The notes beneath the pieces were generated by a model, which worked only from the letters and a program-made list of their open reading frames with translations, did not search any database and was not told where the DNA came from. The translations under genes were made by a program, and so were the position numbers. Shown piece after piece: positions 9,452-17,922 of a stretch of DNA of 64,000 nt (the first letter of the stretch is position 1; every line of letters starts with the position of its first letter). The DNA is from CADEED01 sp963842515 (lineage in GTDB: Bacteria > Pseudomonadota > Gammaproteobacteria > Steroidobacterales > Steroidobacteraceae). The stretch covers positions 1,116,001 to 1,180,000 of the forward strand of contig CAWJGO010000002.1 of the NCBI GenBank assembly GCA_963842515.1. The letters are read 5' to 3'.

Positions 9452-10243
9452 ATGTTACCGGACGTGCAGGGGCTGTGGATCGGAGGCAGCCTTTCCAAGA
9501 TCGAACAACTTTGTATCCGGTCTTTCCAGGATCACGGGCACAAGTTCATTCTGTACGCCTACGAGAAGTTAGGGAACATTCCCAGCGGCACGGAAGTGCG
9601 CGATGGCAACGAGATCATTCCGCGCGAGGCGTCCCTGCCCTTTCTCAAACGCGGCAACATCGCGAATTTCGCCGACTGGTTCCGCTGGGAGCTGCTGCGC
9701 GTGCACGGCGGTTACTGGGTGGACATGGACATGGTATGCCTGGCGCCATTCGACTTCCCCGAGAACGAGATCATCTTCGGCTGGCAGCAGGACAACGGCC
9801 CGGCGATCGGCGTACTGCAATTCCCTCCCGGTCACCCCGCGATCGAGGAGATGTTGGACAGGTCCTGCAATCCCAATCGCCTGCGTGACGAGGACCGGTT
9901 CCGCCGCAAGATCAGGAAGACCGTGCGGCGGCTGCTCGGCAACTCACCCGCAATGATCGGTTGGTCGGAGGCCGGCGGTCCCGACGGTTTCCGCACCGTC
10001 ATCCGCAAATATGACATCGCCAAATTCGGGAAACCCTACCCGGTTTTCTACCCGGTCTTTCACACGCAATTCTGGAGCATGTTCGACGAGACGTTCGCCA
10101 ATGACACGAGGTTCTTCTCGACGACCAAGGCAATACATTTGTGGAACGAGGTCGGCCGCAAGTATTTCAACTGGGACAAGAACGCCACTTTCCACCCGGA
10201 TTCGCTGGTGGAGCAACTCAAGCGCAGGCACAAGGTCGCCTGA
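9452..10243 (+). CDS. GT32-like glycosyltransferase with DXD motif
   Basis: 263-residue enzyme of the DXD sugar-transferase group (Gly_transf_sug/capsular polysaccharide synthesis type). Seen: LWIGGSLS at the start, then FADWFRWELLRVHGGYWVDMD around residues 74-94, where Asp-Met-Asp is the DXD metal/nucleotide-sugar motif preceded by the conserved W-ELL--GG-Y signature. Unlike the GT4 enzymes around it, this is a GT-A fold. The ATG at 9452 follows an AAGAAAGA purine stretch that can serve as ribosome-binding site. It stands alone between a divergent and a convergent gene. Confidence 0.87.
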   Translation: MLPDVQGLWIGGSLSKIEQLCIRSFQDHGHKFILYAYEKLGNIPSGTEVRDGNEIIPREASLPFLKRGNIANFADWFRWELLRVHGGYWVDMDMVCLAPFDFPENEIIFGWQQDNGPAIGVLQFPPGHPAIEEMLDRSCNPNRLRDEDRFRRKIRKTVRRLLGNSPAMIGWSEAGGPDGFRTVIRKYDIAKFGKPYPVFYPVFHTQFWSMFDETFANDTRFFSTTKAIHLWNEVGRKYFNWDKNATFHPDSLVEQLKRRHKVA

Positions 10244-10293
10244 GCGCAGGTCCGCAAGGCGCTCTTGCGCGATCCAGTGAAGCGCGACAGTCG

Positions 10294-11700
10294 CTAGCCG
10301 GCGGCGCGGATCGGAACCACGCGATTCCCGGATAGATCCTGCTTCGGCTTCGCGTCGGCCAGGTTCATCGTTTGCAGCAGCTTGGCCTTTACCGCGGTCA
10401 GCGGCAGCTTGCCGGGTTGCACGCTGTGTCGCCGATCGGCACTCCGAATCCACAGCAGCCCGTCGCGATGATGCATGCCGCTCTTGATCGCCTCGATCTG
10501 GTAGAAGAGATCCGTGAAGCTCGCAGTGCGCGTGTCCGCGACAATGCGCACACCACCGGGCAGGTCGCCGAAGATGGAGCAACCGGTGAACACGCTGTCC
10601 GCTTCGAGACGCGAACCAAAAACGGAACGGCCCGAATCGATCTTCACCGCGTCGAGCTGCGCCTTCGCCTGGGCCGCCGCGGCGTGGTCCGCGAAGCGCA
10701 GATGGAACTGTTCCGACATGACCGGATCGATACGGCATTCCGAGGTATTGATACCGACGAATTCGAGTAGTTTGCGCATATCGTGGGGCTTGTAGAACGT
10801 CTTGCCGCCATCGCCTTCCCACGCAAGGCATGGCTGCTGACTCAGCGCCGTGGCGAGGGCGATGACGGTATCCGCACTGGCCATCTTGAACACTTCGCCA
10901 ACCAGGCGATCCATCGACTGGTAACCGAAGAGCACCGCATTGGCTTTCGCTTTCTGCTCCTCGGCGCTGGGCTTGATCGTGAACAGCTCGGGCTGCATGT
11001 TGCGCCAGAACGCGTGTTGATAGTGCGCGGTGCTGTTGTAGAAGAGTGTCGAGAGCAGCGGTTTGTGCTTTTTGTAGATGCTGCGGAACACGTCGAACTG
11101 CAGCAGGTCGAGGATGGATGCCCGCTTCCAGCTCGAGTCACCGAATCGTTCGCTGATCAATTGACGCAGGATGCGCACGACGGTTCCCGCCGACAGGCCA
11201 TTGCGCACCATGAAAGCCAGGAAACTGCCGATCGTGCCAAGCGTCACTGGACGCTTGCCGCTGGTGTGTTCGAACACGTAGGCACGCACCAGCTTCATGT
11301 ATGCCTCGAGATCGTCCGGGCGCGCCGTCGTAGTCGCGTCCCAGGGATCGGGAAGGACCCAGCCCTTGAAGCCCGGCTGCACCGCGATGTTCATGCTGCC
11401 GCACACCCAGGCGGAGTTTCCCGAGGCGCATATGTCGTCCCAGATCATGGGGACCTTGCGGCTGGCGGCATCGCCGAGGTGGAACACGCCATGTTCGGCG
11501 TATGACTGGCCGCTATGCAGAGTGACCCACTGGATCCATGGGTTGAGCTGCGGCGGATCTTCCCCGGCATCGGTGATGTAGTTGGCGGACTCGTCGCGCA
11601 AGCGCGCAAAATTGGGCAGCAAACCCTCGCGGATGAACCGGTCCATCAATGGAGGACTCAGTTCGTTGAATTCGAGCAGGATGAGAGGTCGCGCAGCCAT
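10294..11700 (-). CDS. Alkaline-phosphatase-superfamily protein, lacking the usual DHG motif
   Basis: 468-residue protein with the phosphodiesterase/phosphopentomutase-like fold. The N-terminus LILLEFNELSPPLMDRF, the WVTLHSG segment (candidate Ser/Thr nucleophile region) and MHHRDGLLWIRS near the C-terminus fit this superfamily. The canonical metal-binding SDHG stretch is replaced by VIALATALSQQP, so catalysis may differ or the protein may bind without hydrolysing. No signal peptide is evident, which argues for a cytoplasmic role, perhaps on a phosphorylated sugar intermediate (inference). It lies downstream of the FkbM methyltransferase on the same strand with a 173-base gap. Confidence 0.7.
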   Translation of the reverse strand: MAARPLILLEFNELSPPLMDRFIREGLLPNFARLRDESANYITDAGEDPPQLNPWIQWVTLHSGQSYAEHGVFHLGDAASRKVPMIWDDICASGNSAWVCGSMNIAVQPGFKGWVLPDPWDATTTARPDDLEAYMKLVRAYVFEHTSGKRPVTLGTIGSFLAFMVRNGLSAGTVVRILRQLISERFGDSSWKRASILDLLQFDVFRSIYKKHKPLLSTLFYNSTAHYQHAFWRNMQPELFTIKPSAEEQKAKANAVLFGYQSMDRLVGEVFKMASADTVIALATALSQQPCLAWEGDGGKTFYKPHDMRKLLEFVGINTSECRIDPVMSEQFHLRFADHAAAAQAKAQLDAVKIDSGRSVFGSRLEADSVFTGCSIFGDLPGGVRIVADTRTASFTDLFYQIEAIKSGMHHRDGLLWIRSADRRHSVQPGKLPLTAVKAKLLQTMNLADAKPKQDLSGNRVVPIRAAG

Positions 11701-11790
11701 CGATGTTTTTGAGCCCCGTTTGAAGAGGCCACATGCTAGCGCGGAGCACGCAGCAGATCGAGCTACGTCAGGGTCGCGTCGTGCGCCAGC

Positions 11791-11819
11791 TGTGAGGTCC
11801 GCAGCGGACTTAAGTCACA
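11791..11819. repeat. Nested inverted repeat upstream of the phosphatase-like gene
   Basis: An outer dyad TGTGA/TCACA encloses a perfect inner palindrome GTCCGC-A-GCGGAC (11797-11809). It lies about 90-120 bases before the phosphatase-like start, between that gene and the FkbM gene. It could be an operator or a transcript hairpin; the outer spacing (19 bases) is too wide for a standard CRP site. Confidence 0.35.
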
Positions 11820-11873
11820 CTTGGGCAACTCGCCTTTGTGTAAAGTTTTTCGGCAGTCCTGCGGCAACGCGTG

Positions 11874-12551
11874 TCAGACCGGTCGCGCGACGATATTCGG
11901 CGAGGATGCGTGGACCTTGCTGACCGTGTAACCATGGCCCACCAGCCATTCGGCGATAGGCCCCTCCAGAGGGGATTCCACGATGAGATAGGGCTTCTGC
12001 GTCGCCAGGATGCGCTCTGCTCCCATCAGGACCTGCAGGTCGTGGCCCTCCGCGTCGATCTTGATCAGCGTCACAGGCGCCGACAGCGGCAAGGAGTCGA
12101 GCGGCACGCACAGCACGGAGCGCTCGCCGCCGCTGACGATGTGCGCGCGATAGAGGTTGTCGAGGCCCGAGCCTTCGAATTTGGGCACGCTCATGCGCGC
12201 CTCGGTGATGGCCGACGACGCGGCGGCGTTGATGAGGGTGACGTTGTTGAGGCCGGCGGCCTGCACGTTTGCCGCCAGCAGCGTGAATGCATCGAGGAGC
12301 GGCTCCAGCGCAACCACACGGCCGTCAGGTCCGACACATGCGGACAGATGACAAGTGTAGTGGCCGACGTTCGCCCCCACATCGAGCACACAGGCTCCGG
12401 GCCGCGCCAGCTCGGTGATCACGGCCATCTCGGCCTCTGCGGGTATGAATCTGCCGCGACGAATCTGCCGGCTGAAATGCAGGCGTTTCATCTCCCGCTG
12501 GAAACTCGCCGGCGACAGCGCCAATGCCTTTTTCGCCAAACCCGTCAGCAT
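11874..12551 (-). CDS. FkbM-family SAM-dependent methyltransferase
   Basis: 225-residue methyltransferase predicted to O-methylate a glycan or glycan precursor. Motif I is VLDVGANVGHYTCHL, followed by VVALEPLLDAFTLLAANV and the FkbM signature LIKIDAEGHDLQVLMGA. The ATG at 12551 was preferred to one at 12656 because it is preceded by GGAGAG at proper spacing, whereas the longer version lacks a ribosome-binding site and adds an unrelated N-terminus. The gene follows a secreted lyase-like gene on the same strand, separated by a strong hairpin. Confidence 0.88.
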   Translation of the reverse strand: MLTGLAKKALALSPASFQREMKRLHFSRQIRRGRFIPAEAEMAVITELARPGACVLDVGANVGHYTCHLSACVGPDGRVVALEPLLDAFTLLAANVQAAGLNNVTLINAAASSAITEARMSVPKFEGSGLDNLYRAHIVSGGERSVLCVPLDSLPLSAPVTLIKIDAEGHDLQVLMGAERILATQKPYLIVESPLEGPIAEWLVGHGYTVSKVHASSPNIVARPV

Positions 12552-12632
12552 CCCGATCTCTCCCGCGTGTGCCCATTTGTGCGGCGAGTCAATCACGAAA
12601 GGGCATTTCGCACAATCTACGGCAGCACGCTT

Positions 12633-12654
12633 GCGCAGGCCAAGAGGCCTGCGC
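12633..12654 (-). terminator. Perfect 9-bp hairpin between lyase-like gene and FkbM gene
   Basis: GCGCAGGCC and GGCCTGCGC form a 9-bp stem with a 4-base loop. It is located about 32 bases after the stop of the secreted lyase-like gene and before the FkbM start. No U-tract follows on either strand, so it would be an attenuating or RNA-stabilising hairpin rather than a textbook intrinsic terminator. Confidence 0.4.
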
Positions 12655-12685
12655 ATCGGGTACGTTCGGCGGGAGACGGGTCAGG

Positions 12686-13519
12686 TCAGCGGGCGTCCTG
12701 GAGCACCGGCGGATTCGGCCTGACCACGGCGGTCTCGGCATCGGCCTCGCCCAGGTAAAAGTTATCCCACTTCTGCACACCGGCGGTGGTCGTGTCCGTC
12801 GAGTAGTTGACCATGAGCAGCTTGTTCGGCATGTAGTTAGTATCTTCGCGCACCGCGATGTTGGTGTATTCCGCTTTCAGTTCGCCGTTGACCCAGAAAC
12901 GAACGATGCCGTTGGCGGCGCCCGGTGTATTCGGCTTGATGAACAGCTTGAGTTTGTCCCACTGGCCGAGGCGCGCCGCGACCGGCGTTCCCACGTTCTG
13001 TGTGACCCCAGGCATTGCGCGATTGAAACTGCGGTCCGCATTCCACTTGAGATGCTCGACGAAATACTGACGGTTCGCGGTCCACACATTGATGATGAGC
13101 TGGTACCGCCGCCGACCATTCTCGTCCTCGAGATTGATGAGCGCGATCTTGTGCAGGTTGGTCACCGTGCCGAAAGAAAAGCCCGTATCGAACTTGCTGT
13201 CCAGGCTCAACCAGACACCGCGTTCGACCGTCACCGGCACGCGGGGCCCGCTGAGGCGAATGTGATCGCCGAAGAGATATTCCTTGTAGTTGTCGGTGAC
13301 CACGCCGCGCGTCATGGTCGCATGCGTGGCGTAGATGCCGTCGGTCGAATCACCGGTGGCCACGCGCATGCTCGCCTCCAGCCCGCCGTTCCAGTCACTG
13401 AAGTTGCCGGTCTCGAAACTGCTTCGGAAGGGAAGCCGATCGGCTGCCGCGACAGCGCCCGCGGCACCCATCAACAAACATGCGACACCGGCGACGCGAC
13501 GAAAATTTGGTGTGTGCAT
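12686..13519 (-). CDS. Secreted polysaccharide-lyase-like jelly-roll protein
   Basis: 277-residue exported protein. Residues 1-26 form a signal peptide (MHTPNFRRVAGVACLLMGAA, then GAVAAA). The mature part reads like the heparin lyase I/alginate-lyase-type concanavalin fold (Polysacc_lyase): SSFETGNFSDWNGG at the start, YEYLFGDH-type strand, WDKLKLFIKPN, GIVRFWVNGELKAEYTNI and VQKWDNFYLGEAD at the end, the last being the characteristic final strands. It may cut or bind the exported polysaccharide. Catalytic residues cannot be assigned by eye, so it may be only a binding protein. It is divergent from a second jelly-roll-like secreted gene at 13955. Confidence 0.65.
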   Translation of the reverse strand: MHTPNFRRVAGVACLLMGAAGAVAAADRLPFRSSFETGNFSDWNGGLEASMRVATGDSTDGIYATHATMTRGVVTDNYKEYLFGDHIRLSGPRVPVTVERGVWLSLDSKFDTGFSFGTVTNLHKIALINLEDENGRRRYQLIINVWTANRQYFVEHLKWNADRSFNRAMPGVTQNVGTPVAARLGQWDKLKLFIKPNTPGAANGIVRFWVNGELKAEYTNIAVREDTNYMPNKLLMVNYSTDTTTAGVQKWDNFYLGEADAETAVVRPNPPVLQDAR

Positions 13520-13954
13520 CGAAACTCTCCGTTGTAATTTTTGCGCGCGCCGTGCGAGGAAACCATCGTGGTTTCACAGTTGCCGAAAGACCGCGAACTA
13601 GTGGCGCATTCCAACACCGAAAGACCTACGTGTCATAAGTCGCAACTCGACGACGCACGCCGGCCAAAGCAATTTTTGGCTCCAGAATTACCCCTACTAT
13701 GTGGCGCACCGAAGCGCTGTTGCCGAAAAAACGCAACGTGGTGATCGATATTCGCAAACCCGGTACTCGCTTGCGGAAAGTCGAGGCGAAACCTTCAGGA
13801 TTCCCCCGCCGGGTTATCATCGGGCACCCGGAAAAACCAGCGCATCGGATGACTTGATGTGATGGATTTCACATTCTCCAAATGGCTACAGGTTGTGTAT
13901 CTAGCCACGGCGAATTACCGTCGCCGTAATGCCCACCTTCCGAGATCAAAGTCA
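13520..13954. promoter_or_regulatory. 435-base divergent intergenic region
   Basis: This gap separates two divergent genes for secreted proteins. It holds a perfect CRP-type palindrome (listed separately) on the side of the plus-strand gene, an AT-rich patch around 13520-13545 next to the minus-strand start, and no credible reading frame. I saw no -24/-12 sigma-54 element with correct spacing for the PrsR system in either direction. Confidence 0.5.
13858..13873. promoter_or_regulatory. Perfect CRP/Clp-type operator TGTGA-N6-TCACA
   Basis: TGTGATGGATTTCACA matches the CRP-family consensus at all ten defined bases. It ends 81 bases before the ATG of the secreted protein gene at 13955, a usual distance for an activator site. 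Control by a CRP or Clp homologue is therefore likely; the regulator gene itself is not in this window. Confidence 0.72.
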
Positions 13955-14836
13955 ATGAAAAAAGTCTTCTTGTTAGTCGCACTGGTCTTCCCGGGCTTCG
14001 TGTTCGCGCAGCTGCAGCCGCGCCCCGCAACCACCGTCACAGTCGAAGGTGGCGCGCCATACGTCCCGCCGCCGCCTCCTTCGGGCGGGTCGCGTACTGT
14101 GGGTAACGAATGGTTCGCCGAGAACATGACAGCCAGTCCTTCGTTCGGATTCACCTCGAATGGATTGGAATGGGACAACTCCGCGACTGGCAATGAAATT
14201 GCGGTCACGCGCACAGCCAGCGGCGGCCCACAGGGTAGACCGTACATTCGTCAGACCATTGCCAACACCTCTCTGTACGAGTTTGGCAGTGGCTGGCGCA
14301 GGCAACCAGCCTCGCCCGCGACGTACGGCCAGCGGATTTATCTTCGCTTCTCTTTCCGGCTGATGGGACATTACAACCAGACTCAGAAAGTCATGATCTA
14401 CAACCGCGGCACTTCCGATAGCCGCGGCCGTTCAATCCTGATCATCCAGCCTTGGGCAAATGGCTACGTGTGGCGCATGGCCATCGACGGTGGATTGAAT
14501 TGCCAGACCGACGGCGGCCGCTGGACAGGTACCGGCTGGCAAGGTGGCAACACTGCTCACACCGACCTTGGTCAATGGAGCGACATCCAGGTCGAGATCA
14601 GATTCTCGAGCGCTCAGGACGTGCCTGACGGCGGCTACAAGATCTGGCGCAACAACAATAACTACGATGCGCCTGACTGCATGTCGACCAATCACGTCGT
14701 GAACGCGGGCACGTCGAACAACTACATGAGCTGGAGTGGGTACCATCAAGCTGACGTCGCCGGACGATTGCCACGAACCTTCGACCATGCCGACCTGCGG
14801 CTTGGCCCGACGTTCGATCCGAACTGGCACCAGTAG
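13955..14836 (+). CDS. Secreted jelly-roll-like protein of unknown function
   Basis: 293-residue exported protein. Signal peptide MKKVFLLVALVFPGFVFAQ, then a proline-rich linker (PPPPPSGG) and a domain with strands such as RIYLRFSFRLMGHYNQTQKV, WSDIQVEIRFSSA and GYKIWRNN. The overall pattern resembles concanavalin-type glycan-binding or lyase proteins but no family motif is certain. ATG at 13955 is preferred to an in-frame ATG at 13859 because the signal peptide begins there and the perfect CRP-type site overlaps the longer version. It is monocistronic and convergent with the GNAT gene. Confidence 0.7.
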   Translation: MKKVFLLVALVFPGFVFAQLQPRPATTVTVEGGAPYVPPPPPSGGSRTVGNEWFAENMTASPSFGFTSNGLEWDNSATGNEIAVTRTASGGPQGRPYIRQTIANTSLYEFGSGWRRQPASPATYGQRIYLRFSFRLMGHYNQTQKVMIYNRGTSDSRGRSILIIQPWANGYVWRMAIDGGLNCQTDGGRWTGTGWQGGNTAHTDLGQWSDIQVEIRFSSAQDVPDGGYKIWRNNNNYDAPDCMSTNHVVNAGTSNNYMSWSGYHQADVAGRLPRTFDHADLRLGPTFDPNWHQ

Positions 14837-14845
14837 ACGGTACGT

Positions 14846-14875
14846 CCGGGCTGTGGCGTGTCGCGCTCAGCCCGG
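14846..14875. terminator. Possible bidirectional hairpin between convergent genes
   Basis: CCGGGCT (14846-14852) and AGCCCGG (14869-14875) can pair around a 16-base loop in the 30-base gap between the secreted protein gene and the convergent GNAT gene, overlapping the latter's stop codon. No T-tract is present, so the terminator role is tentative. Confidence 0.3.
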
Positions 14876-15976
14876 GCCTGCAGTTGTCGAGGTGCGGTTG
14901 CGACGCAGCCAACGCAGGCCGACACGCCGCAGTAGCCTCAACCGCCGCTCGAACAGCCCAATCCGATAGGTCATACGGCTGCCGAAGACACGCACGTTGG
15001 CATTGGCGCGGCGCTGGTTCGTGAACCGATCCTTGAACGGTTCCTCGCCAATCGTGAAGTCGAGCTCACCGCAACCCGACCGCAGTGCGTAGTCGATCAG
15101 ATTGCGTATCAGGACCAGGCCGGGCGAATGTTCCGCGTACGCCGGATCGAACGAAGGCTTGTACCAGATCAATTTGTCGTCGTAGCGGAACCCGAAGTGA
15201 TACGCGACGGGCTTGCCGTCCAGCTCGAGCCGGCAGAAATTGAGCACGCCGCTGCCAGCCAGCGAGTGCACCAGCTCGCGATAAAACGCGCGCTGCTCGG
15301 GCCGCAGAAATGGACTTGGTGACGCCGTGCCAGTCCAGCGCGCGACGTGTTGATCGAAGAAATTGTCCAGGTGAGCCTCGATGTCCGCCGGACTGCAATC
15401 GGTGTGGAAACTGACTGCACCGAGCTTCTCGAGCGCTGAAACCTTGCGTCGCAGGCTGTACTTGTTGATGAGGGCGCCGACTTCCTTTTCGCAGCCGCGG
15501 ATCACCAGCGCCGGGCAGGCAATCGTGCTTTCGAGCACCGGAAAAAGTCCGGCATGCGTGAATGCGGGTTTCAGCAGCGCGAAATTGCGCGAATGCGCCG
15601 GGACATTGCGCAGGTACATCTCGTCCCAGCGATGGCGGTTGTGCCGCAGGAACTGGGCGATCGCCGTCAGCGCTTCTTCGTGCCTGCGCACGAGGACGAA
15701 ATCTAGATAGTCGGCATTCATGGAAGCGGCGAACTGAAGTTCTTTTTTGCCGCGCGAGCCCGGCGCGATCATCAAGGGGGCGAATCCGACCCAACCGTCG
15801 GCGTCCTGCAGCGACAGGAAGAACATCCGCTGTTCAGGCGGATGGGAACGACGCCAGGCATCGAACCAATCGAAGGACTGGAAAACGGTCCTCACGTCGG
15901 CCTGTGCCAGCAACGATGTCCAGACCTCCCGGTCGACCGGCAAGTCCGAAGGCTCCTCACAGAGCTGGATTTGCAA
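14867..15976 (-). CDS. GNAT-family acyltransferase (CelD/BioF2-like)
   Basis: 369-residue protein of the FemAB/CelD-like GNAT group found in many exopolysaccharide loci, expected to transfer an acyl or aminoacyl group to a sugar amine or similar acceptor. Seen: FQSFDWFDAWRRSHPPEQ near residue 33, a mid-region LRRKVSALEKLG (RRK-type helix typical of the group), then CRLELDGKPVAYHFGFRYDDKLIWYKPSFDPAY and GLVLIRNLIDYALRSGCGELDFTIGEEPFKDRF, the characteristic acyl-CoA-site strand. It is divergent from the SGNH-like gene. Confidence 0.85.
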   Translation of the reverse strand: MQIQLCEEPSDLPVDREVWTSLLAQADVRTVFQSFDWFDAWRRSHPPEQRMFFLSLQDADGWVGFAPLMIAPGSRGKKELQFAASMNADYLDFVLVRRHEEALTAIAQFLRHNRHRWDEMYLRNVPAHSRNFALLKPAFTHAGLFPVLESTIACPALVIRGCEKEVGALINKYSLRRKVSALEKLGAVSFHTDCSPADIEAHLDNFFDQHVARWTGTASPSPFLRPEQRAFYRELVHSLAGSGVLNFCRLELDGKPVAYHFGFRYDDKLIWYKPSFDPAYAEHSPGLVLIRNLIDYALRSGCGELDFTIGEEPFKDRFTNQRRANANVRVFGSRMTYRIGLFERRLRLLRRVGLRWLRRNRTSTTAGPG

Positions 15977-16147
15977 CAGAAACCCCTCAGCCCCGATCGC
16001 CCGCTCTTATGTATGCCTTCTGCGGGGCCGCCACGAATGTAGCAGTCCCCGCCAACGCCGTATGGAATTGCGTCACGCCGCTGCACATTGGTTTCGGGCT
16101 AACATCGCGGGCTCCGCCCGCCCCGGCCCATCTCCGTAAATCCGCGC

Positions 16148-16831
16148 ATGAAAGCGACGTCGACCGCATCGGTGCACCTGTTCTTCGCGCATCAGTCCGT
16201 CGGTGCGGACGTCCTGGCAGGCGCCGCAGAGCTTGCCAAGGAACGCGCTGTGCCGGATATCCAGGAACTCAGCGCTCCGCAGGCACCCCGGCTACCCGGC
16301 CCGCTGGTGTCACATGCCCGCCTGGGCAACAACGGGGATCCACAGTCGAAGCTCGACGCGTTTGCGCACTGGATTGACGCAGGGATGGGCGAGCGCGCCG
16401 ACTATGTGATGCTCAAGTTCTGCTACGTCGACATCACCACCGAAACCTGCGCGGATACCCTCATGGAAGCCTACGAGAACGTCATGGCGGGTATTCGCGC
16501 GAAACATGCGCAGCTGCGCCTCGCCCACTGCACGATCCCGTTGCGCAGGTTGCCGAGCGGCGCGTACGCCACTCTTCGGCAGCTTCTCGGCCATCGCCAT
16601 GCGGAAGTTTCGCGCAATCAGGCGAGGGAGAAATTCAATGACTACTTGCGCAGCCATACTCACGGCGAACCGTTGTTCGACCTGGCACGCGCACAATCAG
16701 CACACGAGCGCAAACGCGTGCCCGGACTGCGCGCGGAATTCACATCCGACGGTGGCCACCTCAATGCGACCGGCCGTAGAATCGTCGCCACCGCGTTTCT
16801 CACCTTCTTCGACGCCTTGGAACTCACCTGA
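16148..16831 (+). CDS. SGNH/GDSL-hydrolase-like protein
   Basis: 227-residue protein. The N-terminal block VHLFFAHQSVGADVL and the C-terminal DGGHLNATGRRIVA resemble a branch of the SGNH/GDSL superfamily in which the latter supplies the Asp-x-x-His dyad. The expected Ser of the GDS motif is in an HQSVG context. It could remove O-acyl groups from glycan, but no signal peptide is visible. The stop shares one base with the start of the FemAB-like gene, so these two and the aminotransferase and GT4 that follow form one operon. Confidence 0.6.
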   Translation: MKATSTASVHLFFAHQSVGADVLAGAAELAKERAVPDIQELSAPQAPRLPGPLVSHARLGNNGDPQSKLDAFAHWIDAGMGERADYVMLKFCYVDITTETCADTLMEAYENVMAGIRAKHAQLRLAHCTIPLRRLPSGAYATLRQLLGHRHAEVSRNQAREKFNDYLRSHTHGEPLFDLARAQSAHERKRVPGLRAEFTSDGGHLNATGRRIVATAFLTFFDALELT

Positions 16832-17916
16832 TGGGCGATCTGTCCGTGCCTCAATCTCCGCTGCCCGCGCCCGCCTCCGGATCCTCCATTCGAGTCGATG
16901 AGTGCCACCCTGCGGGTGCCGCGGCCTGGGATGAATTTCTTGCCCGGCAGCCGTCGGGCTCCTTCTACCACCAGTACGCCTGGAGCCAGGTGAATTCTGC
17001 CGCGCTCGGCCATCAATCGATTTTCCTCATCGCGCGCCGTGGCAGCGAGATCTGCGGAATTCTTCCGCTGACCCTGGTCAGCAGCGCGCTGTTCGGCCGG
17101 ATCCTGTGTTCGATGCCTTTCGTCAACTATGGCGGCCCCTGCGCGAGCGATGCTCTGGCAGGCGATGCGCTGGTTGCCGCGGCCCGGGAATGCGCGCGTG
17201 CGCGAAAAGTGAAGTACCTCGAACTGCGTTGCAAGGCGGAGCTGCAGACCGACATGCAGCTCTCGAAGCGCAAGATCAGCATGACCATCGCGCTCGATCC
17301 GGATCCCGAAGCGTTGTTTGGACGCTTCACGACCAAGCACCGCACCAACATCCGGCGCAGTTTCAAGAACGGCCTCGAGGTTCGCAGCGGCGTCAAGGAC
17401 CTGTTGCCGGTGTTCCAGGACGTCATGGAACTTTCCTGGCGCATGCTTGGCACACCCTTGTACTCGCGCAGCTATTTCGAAACCATCATCGACAGATTCC
17501 CGGATCAGGTACGCATCTTCGCCTGCTATCGCGGCAATGAGCCGGTCGCCGTGGCCTTCAACGGATACTTCGCCGGAACCGTCGAAGGTATGTGGGCCGG
17601 TGGCACAGCCGCGGCCCGCGGACTGCAGGCTAACTATGCGTTGTATTGGGAGATGATGAAGGACGCCTGCACGCGTGGATTCAGTCGCTATCATCTCGGC
17701 CGCTCGACGGCCGAGTCCGGCGCCGAAGATTTCAAGAAAAAATGGAACGCCACGAGTGATCAGCTGTACTGGTATTTCGATCGGCCCGGCGGCGGACCTT
17801 TGCCCGAGTTCAACGTCACGAACCCGAAGTATCGGCTCGCCATCGCAACCTGGCAGCGCCTCCCGCTCGCCGTGACGCGCCTGATTGGCCCACCGATCGC
17901 ACGCGCCATTCCCTGA
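16831..17916 (+). CDS. FemAB-family protein, XrtA/PEP-CTERM-associated
   Basis: 361-residue GNAT-fold protein of the FemAB-like group linked with exosortase A (TIGR03019 type). Seen: FYHQYAWSQVNSAALGHQ, FVNYGGPCASDALAGDALV, KHRTNIRRSFKNGLEVR, then GYFAGTVEGMWAGGTAAARG, LYWEMMKDACTRGFSRYHLG, and the C-terminal LPEFNVTNPKYRLAIATWQR, a hallmark of this family. The reaction is not known; peptidyl or acyl transfer to an amine is expected from FemAB relatives. It is second in a four-gene operon with the SGNH-like, DegT and GT4 genes. Confidence 0.88.
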   Translation: MGDLSVPQSPLPAPASGSSIRVDECHPAGAAAWDEFLARQPSGSFYHQYAWSQVNSAALGHQSIFLIARRGSEICGILPLTLVSSALFGRILCSMPFVNYGGPCASDALAGDALVAAARECARARKVKYLELRCKAELQTDMQLSKRKISMTIALDPDPEALFGRFTTKHRTNIRRSFKNGLEVRSGVKDLLPVFQDVMELSWRMLGTPLYSRSYFETIIDRFPDQVRIFACYRGNEPVAVAFNGYFAGTVEGMWAGGTAAARGLQANYALYWEMMKDACTRGFSRYHLGRSTAESGAEDFKKKWNATSDQLYWYFDRPGGGPLPEFNVTNPKYRLAIATWQRLPLAVTRLIGPPIARAIP

Positions 17917-17922
17917 GCTGCC

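Noticed and set aside
13520..13954. Sigma-54 promoter for PrsR control (TGG-C and TTGC-like pieces near 13675 and 13700)
   Set aside because: The distance between the GG and GC elements is 11 or 13 instead of 12 bases, so neither fits.
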